Notes: generated by a model from the letters alone, not told the origin. 64,000 nucleotides of DNA from Megalopta genalis (GCF_051020955.1 NC_135015.1:9187616-9251615), one strand, 5' to 3'. Numbered from the stretch's first letter, positions 39,125 to 52,174 are shown. Program-made: numbers and translations.

Positions 39125-40344
39125 ACAACTCGTAAATATTCGCATCGCATATTAGTAATTTTAATAGTAATACCATTTTGTGAATTCTATTTTGTACAAG
39201 TTTACACTGTAAATTATTGAACTGCCATACCAGTGTCCATAAAAGACACACAAAATCAGAACGGATTAATTAATAATATAATATACAGAGAAGACTAGAT
39301 TTATTACGATAATTGATTTTAAAATCCTTCCGTATCTCGTAGATTCTAACAAATTTTGTTTTGTTTTGATTTACTTAATAGATTACAATAAAAATTAATA
39401 TTCCGGTTTGATAGGATAGTATACATTGTTCTTTCATTTCCTTTAAAATATGAAGTCAAGCAAACGTTGTTAGAATGTCTATAATAATCGAACTGATCGA
39501 TCGTATGTCTAGTATGTCGATGTGTTTATCTATCTTATACTTAAGACAAAGAAAGATCTGATTTGCAAAACACAATTTTGCTTATAGCGAAGACAAAAGA
39601 GACGAAAAGGAAAGAAAAGGAAACGGGAATTGTGGGACTTGTTAATTAGATTCCTTCCCAGTGCCATCGAAGAATTAGCCCACTGTCGACACAGTTTCGC
39701 AGAGGCATTATAGGATTTGCGGCCTCTGATAAGGCAAAACAGCGTCCATCGACAATATTCATCGCGACAAAGGGCACCGCTTGGTAGCCATAACTTCGCT
39801 AATCGAATAGTCCACTGTCGCTGGCATGGCGCCTCTATTTTCGGCGTTCCATTTCGAATTAACACGTCACGTAATTCGATTCCGACCCCCTCGGGTACAC
39901 TTTTTAATCCGGTTACGTGACGAGCGGCGACTCCGCGCCTTACAAAATATCACGGAAATCAAATTCTGGCGTCCGCTGGAAACGTGACGGCATAATGCGA
40001 GCGGCGGCTTAAGCGGCCGGCGGCGCGGCGCGGCGCGGCGCGCGGCGGTGACCGCGTATCGCGCGCTTGTCGCGGCTAACAAACCTTCTTGCATTTAAAG
40101 CAAGTGACACGGTGTCGTGAGATAGTAATGTATGCAAGTTCTGGAAGAGTCATTAATATGGCCGGCGATAAGGGAGGCCTAACTTCTGTGGCAATAAGGA
40201 AGAATGCCGCAAGCCGCAATTTCAAAAACTTTCAGTTAATAGTATTTATAGCTCAGTATTTATCAAAAAGAACATCGTGAAAATACATTCTATAGACCCG
40301 AGAGAATTATGCAATTTGAAACACTACTAAGAATTAGTGATCAC

Positions 40345-40496
40345 AACTTTAAGGCGACGATATCTCGGAAGTGAGAACGTGTGACTTGCGACGATCTTAC
40401 TTGCAGTCACAGATAAGGGTATAAGAGTGCAACCAATGCTGAAAGCGATCCACGATTTTTTGTTATCTGCCGTCGAGATATCGTCCGCTCGAAGTT
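40345..40496. repeat. Inverted repeat with CGATATCTCG arms
   Basis: The left arm AACTTTAAGGCGACGATATCTCG (40345-40367, given here in two parts: AACTTTAAGGCG and ACGATATCTCG) pairs with its complement at 40474-40496. The inner 11 bases match exactly and the outer part is imperfect. It lies immediately upstream of the TACAGGGTGTTCC repeat. The arrangement suggests a small transposon or its end. Confidence 0.6.
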
Positions 40497-40518
40497 TTCT
40501 ACATTGGGTGGACAATTA

Positions 40519-40650
40519 TACAGGGTGTTCCATAATTATGTTAACACCCGGAAAGGGGTGGTTCCTGAGGTCATTTGAAGTAACCTTTTCCTTAGCGAAA
40601 ATGCAATCCGCGGCTTGGTTTGCGAGTTATTAAGGAAAAACCGCTAAATT
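40519..40650 (+). repeat. Dispersed repeat beginning TACAGGGTGTTCC
   Basis: The stretch starts TATACAGGGTGTTCCATAAT and runs through a GGAAAGGGGTGGTTCCTGAG segment to TGCGAGTTATTAAGGAAAAA. From memory this wording is common in many copies in hymenopteran genomes. I cannot name its class or confirm boundaries from this single copy. Confidence 0.5.
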
Positions 40651-42359
40651 GAAATTATTAATGATTATAGCGTTCCTCAAACGTGCTCATTTTATTCAAT
40701 ATTTTATTACACGTCTTCTAGTAAACTAATCCTTGTAGCGTCTCAATTCTTTTGACACAATTCAGCAAATCATTATAGTTTGAACGGAGTCAAGGTAGAT
40801 AAAACAATATGTTTTTAGACGGGGATGTCACAAAAGTTTCAAGGAATTTCTCGATGAATGAAATAGAAACGTACAATATACTGCAATGTATCCACTATTT
40901 AATAAAGGATTTTTAAACTTGCGATCCTTTTAAAACAAATGTGACACATCAACAAATAATGCCGACGATGATCCACATCCGCCGATAAAGAGAGTAACTA
41001 GTGCAAAAATTCGGATAATGAGATAAACAGAGAGTAAATAACGAGAAAATAATGGAACGAAAACAGTTACGAGCGAGCAAGAATCAATGGTTTTCAGCGA
41101 CCGCAGCGTCGGTATTTTTAAATCTGTCCCTTCATTTCACCAGATAATAGGAACGAGGTAAATGAAGACGATAATGCCAGGAGATCTATTCAGCGTGATG
41201 TCGTTCCATCGGAACCACGTACCACACGTATCCGTTCTTAAATCCCACTTTAGAAACTCCGGGCTAAGTTTACCCGAAGACATAAGCGCGACAGCGCATC
41301 GGTGAGGAACTTGTCGCGAGTTTCCGCGAGCATCGGTCCAGAACACCAGGCAACCTTGTGCGGGTTGATTGTCTCTGATACGGGAAGTACATCGTTGTAA
41401 AAGAAGCCGGCCGTGAGATAATAGAAATACTTTTCCTCCTGCGGCGCGATCCTTCTTCCTCGCGGATAGATCGAGACGACGCGGCGGTCTCAATGGTTGC
41501 GGCGGCGGTGGAGATAAGTGATCCGATGGTGGACAAAGAGTAGAACAAGGGTCAGGTTCGCGTGAGCTATCTTTTTCAGCGAGTCGGCTTCATCAATTTT
41601 ACTCGGGGACGGCGTTCCGCGGCGTTTCATATTTCCTTTCTTGCGCCGCGTTCTTCACCCGGCGTTGCAAGTTGTAACGTACATCTCCGCGAGCAGAAAA
41701 TTAACGTCGCGCAAACACGTTCCAGGAACCGGTTGGAAAACTCGGCTGCCTAGCTCGGCCGACACTTACGTCCACCTGCGACGCTTGTTTTATCCGTATC
41801 TGGGTCAAGAGCCACCGCGTGATTTCCGGTCCCGGCTGATTTCTCATGCGCACGAGCCGCTCCTGTCGCGGCTACGCCGATAAGCGTTCAACCGTCCAGC
41901 CACCTATTCATTTAAATAAATACCTCCTCGTGAATCACGCTGCCCGTCGCGATCCTGTTCTTCCAGGAAACAGCCACTTACCGAGCTATCCGTAATCAAA
42001 TACAGGCTACGCTCGATTACTTTCGTTATTAGTCGATCAAATTTTCATGTCTTCGACTGTGTTTTCAACGTCACTTTCAAGGTTCGTATACAGGATTTTA
42101 TATGTTCTTTTGCTCATCAGCTGGTAAGCATCGAAACGAATTCAACCATCCCAGAAACATTCGGGCGAAAGATGATTTCCCACAAACTGAATGACATTCG
42201 ATGCTTCTATAGTATCACATTTTTACTGGGATTTCTTCTGGTACTACATTGACAGGCGCGATCAATTGTTTTTCGTCCACATTGTGTAACGAAACGTTTG
42301 TTCCAGGCAAACCCCAAGATTTGCTCTGTAAGATTTATACAAGATGTTTAATAGCTTTA

Positions 42360-42568
42360 CACTAGAACTATCAAACCAGTCAAAATGACTGATTTCCGAT
42401 TCTTTCTACAAGAATTCTTGATATTATAAAAATGTTTCTACAACAAATTTTTAGGTGAACTTTTTTATTAAACCATATGTTATAATAGAAAGCCTAGGAA
42501 GTTTAAATGAACCAAATCTTGTCATTGTTATATACATTAGTTGCATTTAGGGCTCGGTTGTTCTACTG
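42360..42568 (+). mobile_element. piggyBac-like MITE, 209 bp, 215-bp family, copy 3
   Basis: The left end CACTAGAACTATC follows a TTTA (a changed TTAA). The right end GTTCTACTG is followed by TTAA (42569-42572), and its complement CAGTAGAAC aligns with the left end. An imperfect palindrome, CAGTCA-AAA-TGACTG, lies at 42377-42391. Length, end sequence and palindrome place it with the elements at 13545, 25236 and 51117. Confidence 0.78.
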
Positions 42569-42572
42569 TTAA

Positions 42573-45500
42573 ATATCTAACATTGGTTCGTCTAGAAATA
42601 GCAAAATCACAGGACACGCTGTTAATGCGTAAAATTCGAAATTTGAGCTGTCTGGGCGACAGAGTCAATTCGGTTCGATAGTCGACGAAAATTGAGAAAC
42701 GTCGACGACCTGTCATCGTGAAAAAATTGCTGCGTCACTGCTGTCGCATCTCGGGGCTCGTACCAGGGGAGATCTTTCGAAGGTTCGCGTCACACCTGGC
42801 GATGATTAAACGAAGAAGTCATGTAACGATATCATCGAGGTACACTGTCCCAAGACGATTTATTCGCGTCACTTTCAATGAACGACACCTAACTCCGGCC
42901 GATCGGGCGAATGAAAATTAAATCGGACGAGAAGTCGCTAACGTTGAAGAACACGGTATTACGCTTTTCAAAGTCACGGGAGCCAGCCGATGGCTTCGGA
43001 TAATTTATTTTCGTTAGAAAATCTGATGGGACAAGTTGGAGATTTTATAAAGTGCTTTTTCGCTTTCACTAATTCATTTCTGTCCAAATCAGATTATAGC
43101 GTTAAAGTTGTGCAATTTCGAAAGTATGTGGAACTGAATACGAGGATAACTGCATTTAAATATTCTTTGATGTTCGACATCAATCTTCCGCATGCTAGGT
43201 AAATATGTATATATATTTGGGACCATCATAACCGAACTTTTCAGAATCTCTTCAGAATATTTTAATTAGAAAATGAACAAAATAAAAGGATCGCGGAAAA
43301 TTTAATATATCTTATTTGATGAATATAAAGTTAATTATGATCGAAAACAAACCAAAGCTTTTTACACTTTGTTGGGATGAAATTATTGCAGTCCTTTCTG
43401 CAGATTTTCGAGAAACTTACGAAGTCCAGAAACAATATGGAAATAGGCAGCTCTTTAGTAGCGACATTCAAGATATCTTCAAACTTATGAAGATTGGCAT
43501 TTTCAATCGTCGCAGAAAAAATATGAAAATTAGCTGGATGTATGTATAATATATTTGGTGGGGTATATTTTTCGGACTGTTAACTGTGTAAGGATACAGT
43601 AACACTTTGACGGCAATTGATTCGTAACTTCGAACTCAGCGTCCTTTTTGTATCGCTAAAGTTGCTTCAAAAGTTGCTCCAAAGACTTCCTCAGCTAACA
43701 GATCGCCGATAGTTGCGAAATCTGCATATCTAGAGCGAAGACCGAACTATAGGAAAGACGACCAGCGGCACTTGTTAAGTACACTGAACCAGACGCGGGA
43801 GAATTAAGCCCTTGTGTGGTCAACTCAAAGACGACTGAGTGCTCCGTAATAGCCTCCCCAAGGTTCGCTAAGGTCCGTGATACGGTAAGGCTGGTTCCCG
43901 AAGGATCAATCAACTTCTGGTAACCCAGTTTCCCCTACGACACACTACATTCGACCAGCCGTCTACGCGTGCCGTTCACATTTCTCATTAAGCAGTTTCA
44001 ACGGGGAACACGGCTCAATGCGGGCTAATTAGATACCACGCACCTCTCAATACTGTTCACTTACCGTTCATAAAGCTCCGCTGAAAGTGGATGGTCGCGG
44101 CGCAACGTTCCTCCGTGGAAAAGTGGAGGCACGAAGTTGATCAGATTTTCCTCCGCTCGGAAATTTAGATCGCCCGAAAAGCACGGAACCTGTACCATCG
44201 ACGACCGATGGACAAACGCGAGGGAAAAAGCCCTTGGCGAGGGGCGGCCGGTGCGGGAACTACTCTACAAAGTTTTGCACTCTCGAAATAGCTGCTCGAT
44301 GTCCCGCAGGATCCTCCACCGGTGCCCTGTTATCGTCAGTCAAGTCGACGACGCGGTTTGAAACGACGGCGACACATTTTCGCGGGGATTTGCGGAACGA
44401 TCCAGGTGAAGCAATATCGCGCTCCACTCACGGGGAAAACGAAACTTATCGCCGAGTGGCAATAATAGCTCATCCCGCTGTATTTCGAGAAACTGATTCG
44501 CAAGACGGAGAGAAAGGAGACGGAGAGAGAATCGAATCTATCTTTCGTGTTTCGAATGCTCCACGAAGATAATCTCGGTGTCAGTCGTTGCAAAACAGAC
44601 AGACTTTGGAGGATGCTAGATTAACGAATACTGATTGGGAGTGACAAGTCTGTGTTTTATTAATATTAATCATTAATGTTAATATTGTTTCATCATAAAC
44701 AGTCAGAAGTTAGGTGAGCTATTGTGCGGATTGTCTATGTGATTTAAAACTCTCGGTAGAATAAATTGTAACATTTCCAGAATCTCTTAGTTTGAAGTAG
44801 GTATTTTTGATAGATCGTGAACTAACACGAATAGACAAGTTGCGCATTAAATGGCTGTTTTTCAATTTAATATTTTAATATTATCAATTTTAATATGTGC
44901 AATAACGCAGTAGTACAATCATTTTCACATACATTCATTTCTAATGTAATTTCACTGCTCAGAAATAATTTAATAAATAACTTAATAAATAAAATCACGA
45001 TTTTGATGTGTGTGTCAGAAATGAGTTTAAATCGTATCTTTAAAGAAGTCTGTAATATTTCTGGGCGTCAAGATCTACTTTTACGATTTCATTTTCCATG
45101 CAAGTTAAAATAAGTGTATATACATATATACCATATATTTAATCTTACGAAGTTCCAGGTATGGAATTGTATAATGACAATCGGAAACAATTATTTTTCA
45201 AATTTGATTTCATGTAAAATATGAAATTATAACCAATTAATTAATTAAAGAAAATAATTTTTTAATTACTTTCTTTTTGTTCCTTACATCGAAATATTCG
45301 CCTGGTTTTCATTTCTCTATGTAATCAGCCTGATTCGAACGATTTTTTCCCATGAATTTTGGCAGAAATTTCGTTTTACGAAATGCAATTTCACCCCGGC
45401 AAAGAGATACAGCGACATGGAAATCGATGGACGGCAAATACAAACGAACCAGCGAACGTCGAACGATTTCGACACGTTCCGAAATGCGTTTGAAGGAATG

Positions 45501-48500
45501 CATGCTCGCGAATTCGAGCCCAACACCAGAATATTCGACTTTTCCTGGGCAACACGATGCTTTTCTATCGCGATTCGTTCGAACCTATCGACTGAAGCTC
45601 TACCGTCAATATCATCTGGTCTATTGTCGAAGTATCGATAGAATAAAAACTGCAATTGCGCAGTTTCATCATGCCGATAAACTAATCGAGAATCCGTGAT
45701 GTTGATGGCACCGCCAAAACGAAAGTACAATTGCGACATTCGCTTGTTCCTATAGAAAAACGATTATTGATTTGAACAACGACTTTACATCATTCTATTA
45801 ATATTACAGCGAACGTTTCACATTCTAGCTGATATTTATACAAGCAGATGCAAGTTTTAGTTTCTGAAGACGATTAACTCGTGTATGTACCATCAGAATA
45901 AGATGTTTAACATGGAAACAGTTTAAATTGATATGAGATAATCTAGAAATAGCACTTTAATAGAACGACTTGTTATTTCTCATAGTGAAGTGAAAACTTG
46001 ATATACCCACTTATGATAAACATGATCAAAGTAAATGTATATTATAAGTAGACTGCGGGTTTCGTGCATTTATGGCAAAGTTGGGTAGGCGCAATTTAAA
46101 ATAGTAAAAAGACTAAAAGAATTTTGAAATGTCAATGTATTATTATTGATCTGTTAAATATCTAAACAAAGAATGATCTTGCTATTTAGTTTTGATGTCT
46201 TGCAAATGATGCAGACAACTTTGTCGCGTTTCTCTATTGTCCATGTATGTTTCTTTTACATTCCATGCGTTAAACGTTATATAAAACAAATTACGTTAAT
46301 ACGACACGAGTCTTTGAACGTCGCGCAAACTTTAACGCGGAAAAAGACAGTGCTACATAATTAAACGTCGCCTTCGTATACGAGCGAGAATCAGGTTCCC
46401 TGCGCTGGTACAGAAAACATTTACGGTAATTTTGTCCGCGCTTGCGTAACCTGTGAGTCGAAAGAATTAGAGTTAAGTATCAGCTTGGAACCAAAGTTCT
46501 GCTCGCCGTGTTCACGTTCCTTTCGTTGTATTAGCTCGAAAGCAGCGGCTTCCCGTGGAGCCGGAATTGAAAAACTTGCCGAAAGATTGAGACGGCTTGT
46601 GTGTAAACAGGGTTATTACGTGAGAGGGATAAATTTGAGTATTAGGCTCTCCTTTCCCTCCGATTTTCTGTCCAGTCTACCGCCAGGGAATTACCGTGGC
46701 ACGCGTGGACTTGAAAATCCTGTTCGCAGTTCGATATATGCAAGCCGCGCATGGGAATGGACTCGTTTCGAGTTTCATTTAACTCGAACGTTATTGCAGA
46801 ATGCTAATACTTTTCGTTGCCAGCATCGCGGCAACGTAACTTTTCCACAAAGCACGAGAGCTTTTGAGGTCGGACCGCGTCCTTCTTGAACATCTTATGG
46901 CACAGAAGTTACAACAAGCGGGGGAAATCTCTTTAATATCAGGCACTTCACGGAATAGAAATAGAACTGCGGAATGCAATTCGACGAACCACTTCGTTTC
47001 CGTCCATTTGTACCAATACGATCGCAGCTTTGCTGTACACGGTGTCCTTTCGAGATTAAAGTAAATCGACACATACAAAAGAGATTACTTCTAAATGTCC
47101 AATTAGTTTTGAAAAACTAACGATTTAGAAGTTATATTATCCTATCTTTCGTTGACTAATACGAATGGCGCTGATTCGGAAAATTTGATAGTCGTTAGAA
47201 AAATGAATTAAAAGTCAACCATAACTGGCTCCGAAAATGGCTTTAAACGACCGTTTTCCATTTTGATTTAGCTTTTGGGTTTTTCTACATTCGAAAAGGG
47301 AAGCCTGGGTCTGGATTCTAATGATGGATGTTGAACATTTTTTATCTATTCGAATTGAGTTTGGATATGAACAAGTTTTAAAAATGGATAATATCATATT
47401 AATTTAGTTTTCCTACATCGGATAGAAACATTAAAAATGCGTTAAGATGCATATTAGTATGTACATGAAGTAACTGTATAATATGGTGCATATACAATAT
47501 ACATAACAATGTATAATGAAAATGTATAATGAGTAAGAAAATAAATATACTTTACGTCCGTTTCATTCATTCATACACCTTTATACACCTTCATACCTTA
47601 ACTTGTAATAATTTTCAAGATTGTTTATGTAAACAGAGTCTTTTAGCTTGATATTGCAACAAGAAGAATCGTCTACAAACAAGGAATGGAATATTCTATA
47701 TTAAATATTCTATATTAAAAAGCAAATTGCATCAAATACACGAGATGCGAGAGAACTGAATCAACATTCAATTCTGATTTTATTAAATGAATTATTTAGG
47801 GTCTTCGAAGGTGGATTTGATTTTACGGAATTTTCATGGTCGCACATTCCAACATTTGATCTCGGATCAGCAAATAATTGCGATCAAATTGATTACGGCA
47901 GAAAGTGCGAATAGTATGTTGAGCTCGATGTCCGAAAGGCAAGCGAGATGGGCACTTGCCCGATATTCTTGGTCGACTTCTGCCGGCGGCTTCGATTTAA
48001 TTAAGCAGAAACACTCAAGGTAGAGACGCCAAAGTAGCGTGTGTCGCGTTTAAATGCGACACAGTCAACGCCCCCGGGGTGACTCTGCCGGGTCTGCGCA
48101 CAGCCAACTACCTCGTTTTGCATGCAAAGACAAACAAAGCTATTGGCCGGCTTGGTATCTGTACGTCAGTTGCGTGCATGTACGCTCAGCGTTTTGCTTA
48201 ATCGTGCCTACTTCCGCCAACAAGGAGCCGCTGCAGCTTGCTAATCGAGATAGAAGTCGAGTAGAGGCTGACGCGACAGAGGTAGGAAAGAGAGAGAGAG
48301 AGTGAAACGGAAGCGAAGGGCGATGGGAAAAAAGGACCAGCAAGACAAAGGAAAGGGAAGGGATGCGACAGGTTGCACGCTCCGCAATCAATTCGATTTT
48401 CCATTCCCATTTTCCAGCGATCCCCATTTTTCTGTCGGCCCGTCCACCCTTTTCTCGTTTTGTCAGAATTTCCGTGGAACGGTCGCGAGGGCCGGGAACG

Positions 48501-51112
48501 ACCGCTTTCCTAGGACTCGTTTCGATTCCCTTCCCTCTGTGTTCTGTATCTCGGAAGATTGCGAGCTGTCTGGAAATTCGCTGGACGCCCGGCCGAGATT
48601 TCCTTCCATCTCTTTGTCCGCCTCACTCCCTCTGCTTCTCCGTGTGCCCAGCCCTTTCAAGTCCCTTTTCTTTATCGATTTCGTGAATCTCGACAAGCCA
48701 CGCGGCAGAAGCTTTCTTAACGGATGAAACGACCCGTGGATCGAGGATCCAGTGAAATAAGCAGTTCGCAGCGAACGGTTCGAAAACCCGGTTACCGTGC
48801 CTCGAACCCGGCGGATGAGATTTGCAGCTCGATAAATGAAGAACATGCTAACTTTTCTAGTGCGGATATGAAAGAGTTTCTCGGTGAATATTAAGTTCGA
48901 ATCAATCGATGGAGGCTTGACTAAATTCCCTCGACTCCAAAGAAATTAAATGGTAAAATAATAAGTAAAAGTAAGTAACAAGTAAAAGCAACAGTAGTTT
49001 GAGTTTGTCGAGTAACATTAATGTGTAAAGTAACAACAGGTATTAAGCGTCTTATATTAAATCAAAGAACTATGTCACTTTGAATAAAAGAGTTGTATAG
49101 CGTTTACAAATAGCGATATTATCAGTCTATTTTCTCAGAAAATTTGTCTGGTGACACTATAAGAATATCCTGTTGTGTTGGTGTCTCACATAATAATGTT
49201 TACGTAACAATGAATTACACATAAGAAACTCGTGTTGGCCAGACGGGCAATTCATGTCGAATTAGCACAGCATTCAACGTGTTATACTTAAAAATGGCAT
49301 TGAAATAGCATGTAACAAAAAGTCCATAAAAGATTTATTTAAAAAGCTGTAAGAAAAATATTGATAAAGTATTTGATTGAGACCGGTACTATTGACGTAA
49401 AAAACCCAAAACGTTTCAATTACAACGTATAACTTGTATATTAATGTTGCACCATGTGCAGATACTTTCACTGTATCATTTCAGTAGATTATTTCCGAAT
49501 TTTTCGTTGCACGAAGTTTTAATCTTATAAAACACACCGGCAAAGTTTGTGCAGAAGCCTGCGAGACACCTTTTATAGCGTAATTAATTATCCCGGAGCC
49601 CAGCGGAGTTTCTCTACCTCCGGTCAAGCCGCCTCGGGCAGCCCCAATTGCAATTATTCTCCACGCGACCGCGATTGAAAGTGTAATATGCAAATCTCAG
49701 CTAGTCGGAGGACTTACGTTCTTTTCAATAAGGCTAAAGACGGTCGCCGTCTTCGAGCAGAAAGAATCGTCTCGGCGGGACGCGGCTCGCTAAACGAACG
49801 GTAGCTCGCCGATTGACTAAAAACTGATTTGCATTTAAATTATAGGTCGTCTACCTACGTAGTCGGGTTTTAATTTATCCGCAGTCTGAATCCGTTCCAG
49901 GTTCCGCGACGTTTTTGCCTTTGAATATAATCTTATCATCGGGAACGAATCGGAGAATCCGTAGCGTCTTCTCCCTTTAATATTCATGATTTATTGTCGG
50001 TAACTTTCCGGATCTCTCGACGTCTACAAGCAAACTGGGCTGGCTTCGATCTCTTTCGAAAAATCATTTCGAGGAAAAATTCTTTTTCAGATTCCAATAC
50101 ATCTCAGATCGAATATAACATCGAATCGATTCTCAGAATATAATTTCACAAATTAATCCCTTTCATATTATATCCGATCGTGTCTTTTTCATTATGAACA
50201 AGATTACAATGGAATAAAGTAAACACTTTTTTAATGTAGTTTCTGCAAAATCTTGTCTTGTAAAACGGAGTGACAAACTTTATCGTTCTCGTCCCTCTAT
50301 ATGCTTTCATTTGTTTCCTCAAAACTTTTGTTGATTACTCCAGAACAAGATTAGCTTATGCTTGCATCTTCGTTTCACATTTTCATGACCATTGCGACAT
50401 AAACTTTCACTAGTCGTCACTTGAATAATGTTTCTTCCAAGAGGAACGACGATCGATCAGCTGTAAAGCTTTCGACAATAGACCTTTTTGTCACCGCGGT
50501 GCCCCCTTTGTTTCCGGTTATGGATTCTTGTTTGCAAACGAATCGCCGGCCGACTAGCAGTTTTGAAACATGTTATGCCGCCGATGGAACGGCATACGCG
50601 CAAATTGCCGAGCACAAAGCGCTGGATAAACTTGCTATTGGATTGATGTTTCTCCGGCGGAGCGTATTATTACCGTTCACTTTGCGCCCTTTTCGCGCTT
50701 TCAATTTAGCGAAGCGGCCGCATTCTGCGGAGACTTTCACCACCCGCGAAAGATCCACGGGAAACCGCGGCGTTCCCGTCTGCGACAGCCGCGTGCAGTG
50801 CAAAAGCCGCAATATAAACTACATGTAACGAACTTGCGAGCTGGCGAAACGTGCCGCGCGTCGCGGCGCCCGGCTCTGACCGGGAATTGTTCACCGGCAA
50901 GCAGATGATAAGACCGTATGAATAGAGGGATCCCGCGGGATTCGGACGATATAAGGAATTCCAGAGACAACCACGAGATTCGATTTTTCTCCTTTTGATT
51001 CTGTTAACAATTACTACATTCAGATGTTCTTCGCATTGTTACGGACAAAAGAGTGGCACATATGAGCTGCCGTTATCTTTTCGACAAGAAAGTGTAACAA
51101 GCGTTTATAGTT
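42573..51112. other. Longest stretch without a recognised element
   Basis: GC-rich islands lie at about 42640-43000, 43870-44600, 45300-45740, 46330-47050, 47980-48850, 49480-50000 and 50400-50980, separated by AT-rich DNA. The region 45317-45739 reads open on the minus strand for 140 codons, and opposite-strand frames overlap it. Neither translation is recognisable. A 141-codon plus-strand frame at 48302-48727 is low-complexity. A small hairpin occurs at 47087-47132 (listed). No gene is supported. Confidence 0.5.
47087..47132. repeat. Short hairpin
   Basis: Arms ACTTCTAAAT and ATTTAGAAGT enclose a second stem, TTAGTTTT with AAAACTAA, and a loop of only two or three bases. The 46-bp structure is too tightly looped for a microRNA precursor. 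It may be the remains of a tiny inverted-repeat element. Confidence 0.6.
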
Positions 51113-51116
51113 TCAT

Positions 51117-51332
51117 ACTAGATTTACGGAGCATTAAAAACAGCAGTTTCGTATTAATTTATAAAATTAACAGTAAGACATTTATTCTGACTTTTTACGA
51201 ATGTTATTGTAATATTTGTCGCCAGTAACACGTATATTGAATGAATAACTCATAAATGTATTTTTACAATCTGAATAATCGAAAATTGAAGAATTAGTGA
51301 TCCGCCATTTTGACGGATTCCGTAAATCTAGT
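51117..51332. mobile_element. piggyBac-like MITE, 216 bp, 215-bp family, copy 4
   Basis: Terminal inverted repeats ACTAGATTTACGGA (51117-51130) and TCCGTAAATCTAGT (51319-51332) match perfectly over 14 bp. Flanks are degenerate TTAA (TTCA on the left, TTAT on the right). The imperfect palindrome CCGCCATTTTGACGG lies at 51302-51316, just inside the right end. The element aligns along most of its length with 13545-13763. No coding capacity. Confidence 0.88.
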
Positions 51333-51336
51333 GTTA

Positions 51337-51829
51337 TCCTAAATTTTCAGATGTTTTGGGATTTCAGATCAGTTGTACATAAAATTCATTGAGGTGTTAT
51401 AACTTGTTCATGTCAACCCCTTTTCATCCTATAGCATCGTGTCATCTATTTAATATTGTTGTAACATGTATATTAACATGAGAACAGTGTTAATTTTTAA
51501 CAAGAATGATATAAGGATAAATATTTTTGTAATTATGAAGTTCCATATCATTAAAAATAATGTTAGCATATTGTTATATTTTCATGCAATGTAAGCATCC
51601 AGATCTATAGGTTTAAAGTAGTTTTCGTATAATCTTTATGTGAACAAAGATTCTTATTAAAAAAATCAGTATTAAGAATAAACTTATGAAGGCTTCCGTA
51701 GAACATGCTAGGTGAAATTTCTTAATCCTATATTAAAACAGAAATGACGAAAAGTCTAAATAAATACTTCTTGTATGTTTACTAAATGATAACAAAACTG
51801 AACTCATACAAATAAATGAATGAACTTCA
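51337..51829. other. AT-rich spacer between two TTAA elements
   Basis: About 490 bp of AT-rich sequence with no gene, repeat or RNA structure that I can identify. Confidence 0.5.
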
Positions 51830-51833
51830 TTAA

Positions 51834-52170
51834 CCCCTTAACGCACAGTTTTTTTTTAAAAACCGGCCAAAAGAATCAATTTTTTGAAGAATTTTTGAAG
51901 AATTTTGATGTACTGCGCTTTTGTTCCATGGAAAAAGGCTATATTTTATTCTTGAATAAATAAGTGTTATAGCTTACAATCCCATGTAAACGATTAATAT
52001 CAATAAAACGATTTTTTTTTGCTTTCACATTGTTATTTTCAATTCTCGATTATATTCGAGTGTGAAAAATTATAGCAGCATAAAATACAACGCCGCTCGA
52101 ATTATCTCGAGTGTGCACAGTTTGGCCTGTTTAGCGCGCTCGAATTAAGTCGAGCGTACAAGTTAAGGGG
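51834..52170. mobile_element. piggyBac-like MITE, 337 bp, with three CTCGA palindromes
   Basis: Ends CCCCTTAAC (51834-51842) and GTTAAGGGG (52162-52170) are flanked by intact TTAA (51830-51833 and 52171-52174). The right third contains three 16-bp palindromic sites of the form CTCGA-N6-TCGAG at 52045-52060, 52096-52111 and 52139-52154. Each is followed by GTG or GCG. The interior is otherwise AT-rich and non-coding. Confidence 0.9.
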
Positions 52171-52174
52171 TTAA

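Larger units (their letters stand above)
39130..42355. other. Non-coding stretch
   Basis: AT-rich to about 39550. GC-rich at 39600-40090, ending in a GGCGC run at 40020-40060. A repeat lies at 40345-40650 (listed separately). AT-rich to 41040, then GC-rich to about 42000. Frames up to 118 codons on both strands are unsupported. Confidence 0.5.

Noticed and set aside
43578..43942. Possible LTR bounded by TGTTAACTG and CCTACGACA
   Set aside because: Terminal TG..CA is present, but the flanks do not match as a target duplication and no polymerase II signals line up. A 72-codon minus frame within it is not recognisable.
45317..45739. 140-codon minus-strand open frame that looks somewhat protein-like
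   Set aside because: Opposite-strand frames of 74 and 115 codons overlap it. No family was recognised and no splice or promoter support was seen.
48302..48727. 141-codon plus-strand frame
   Set aside because: Ser, Phe and Pro-rich low-complexity translation of a pyrimidine-rich region, with long frames on the opposite strand too.
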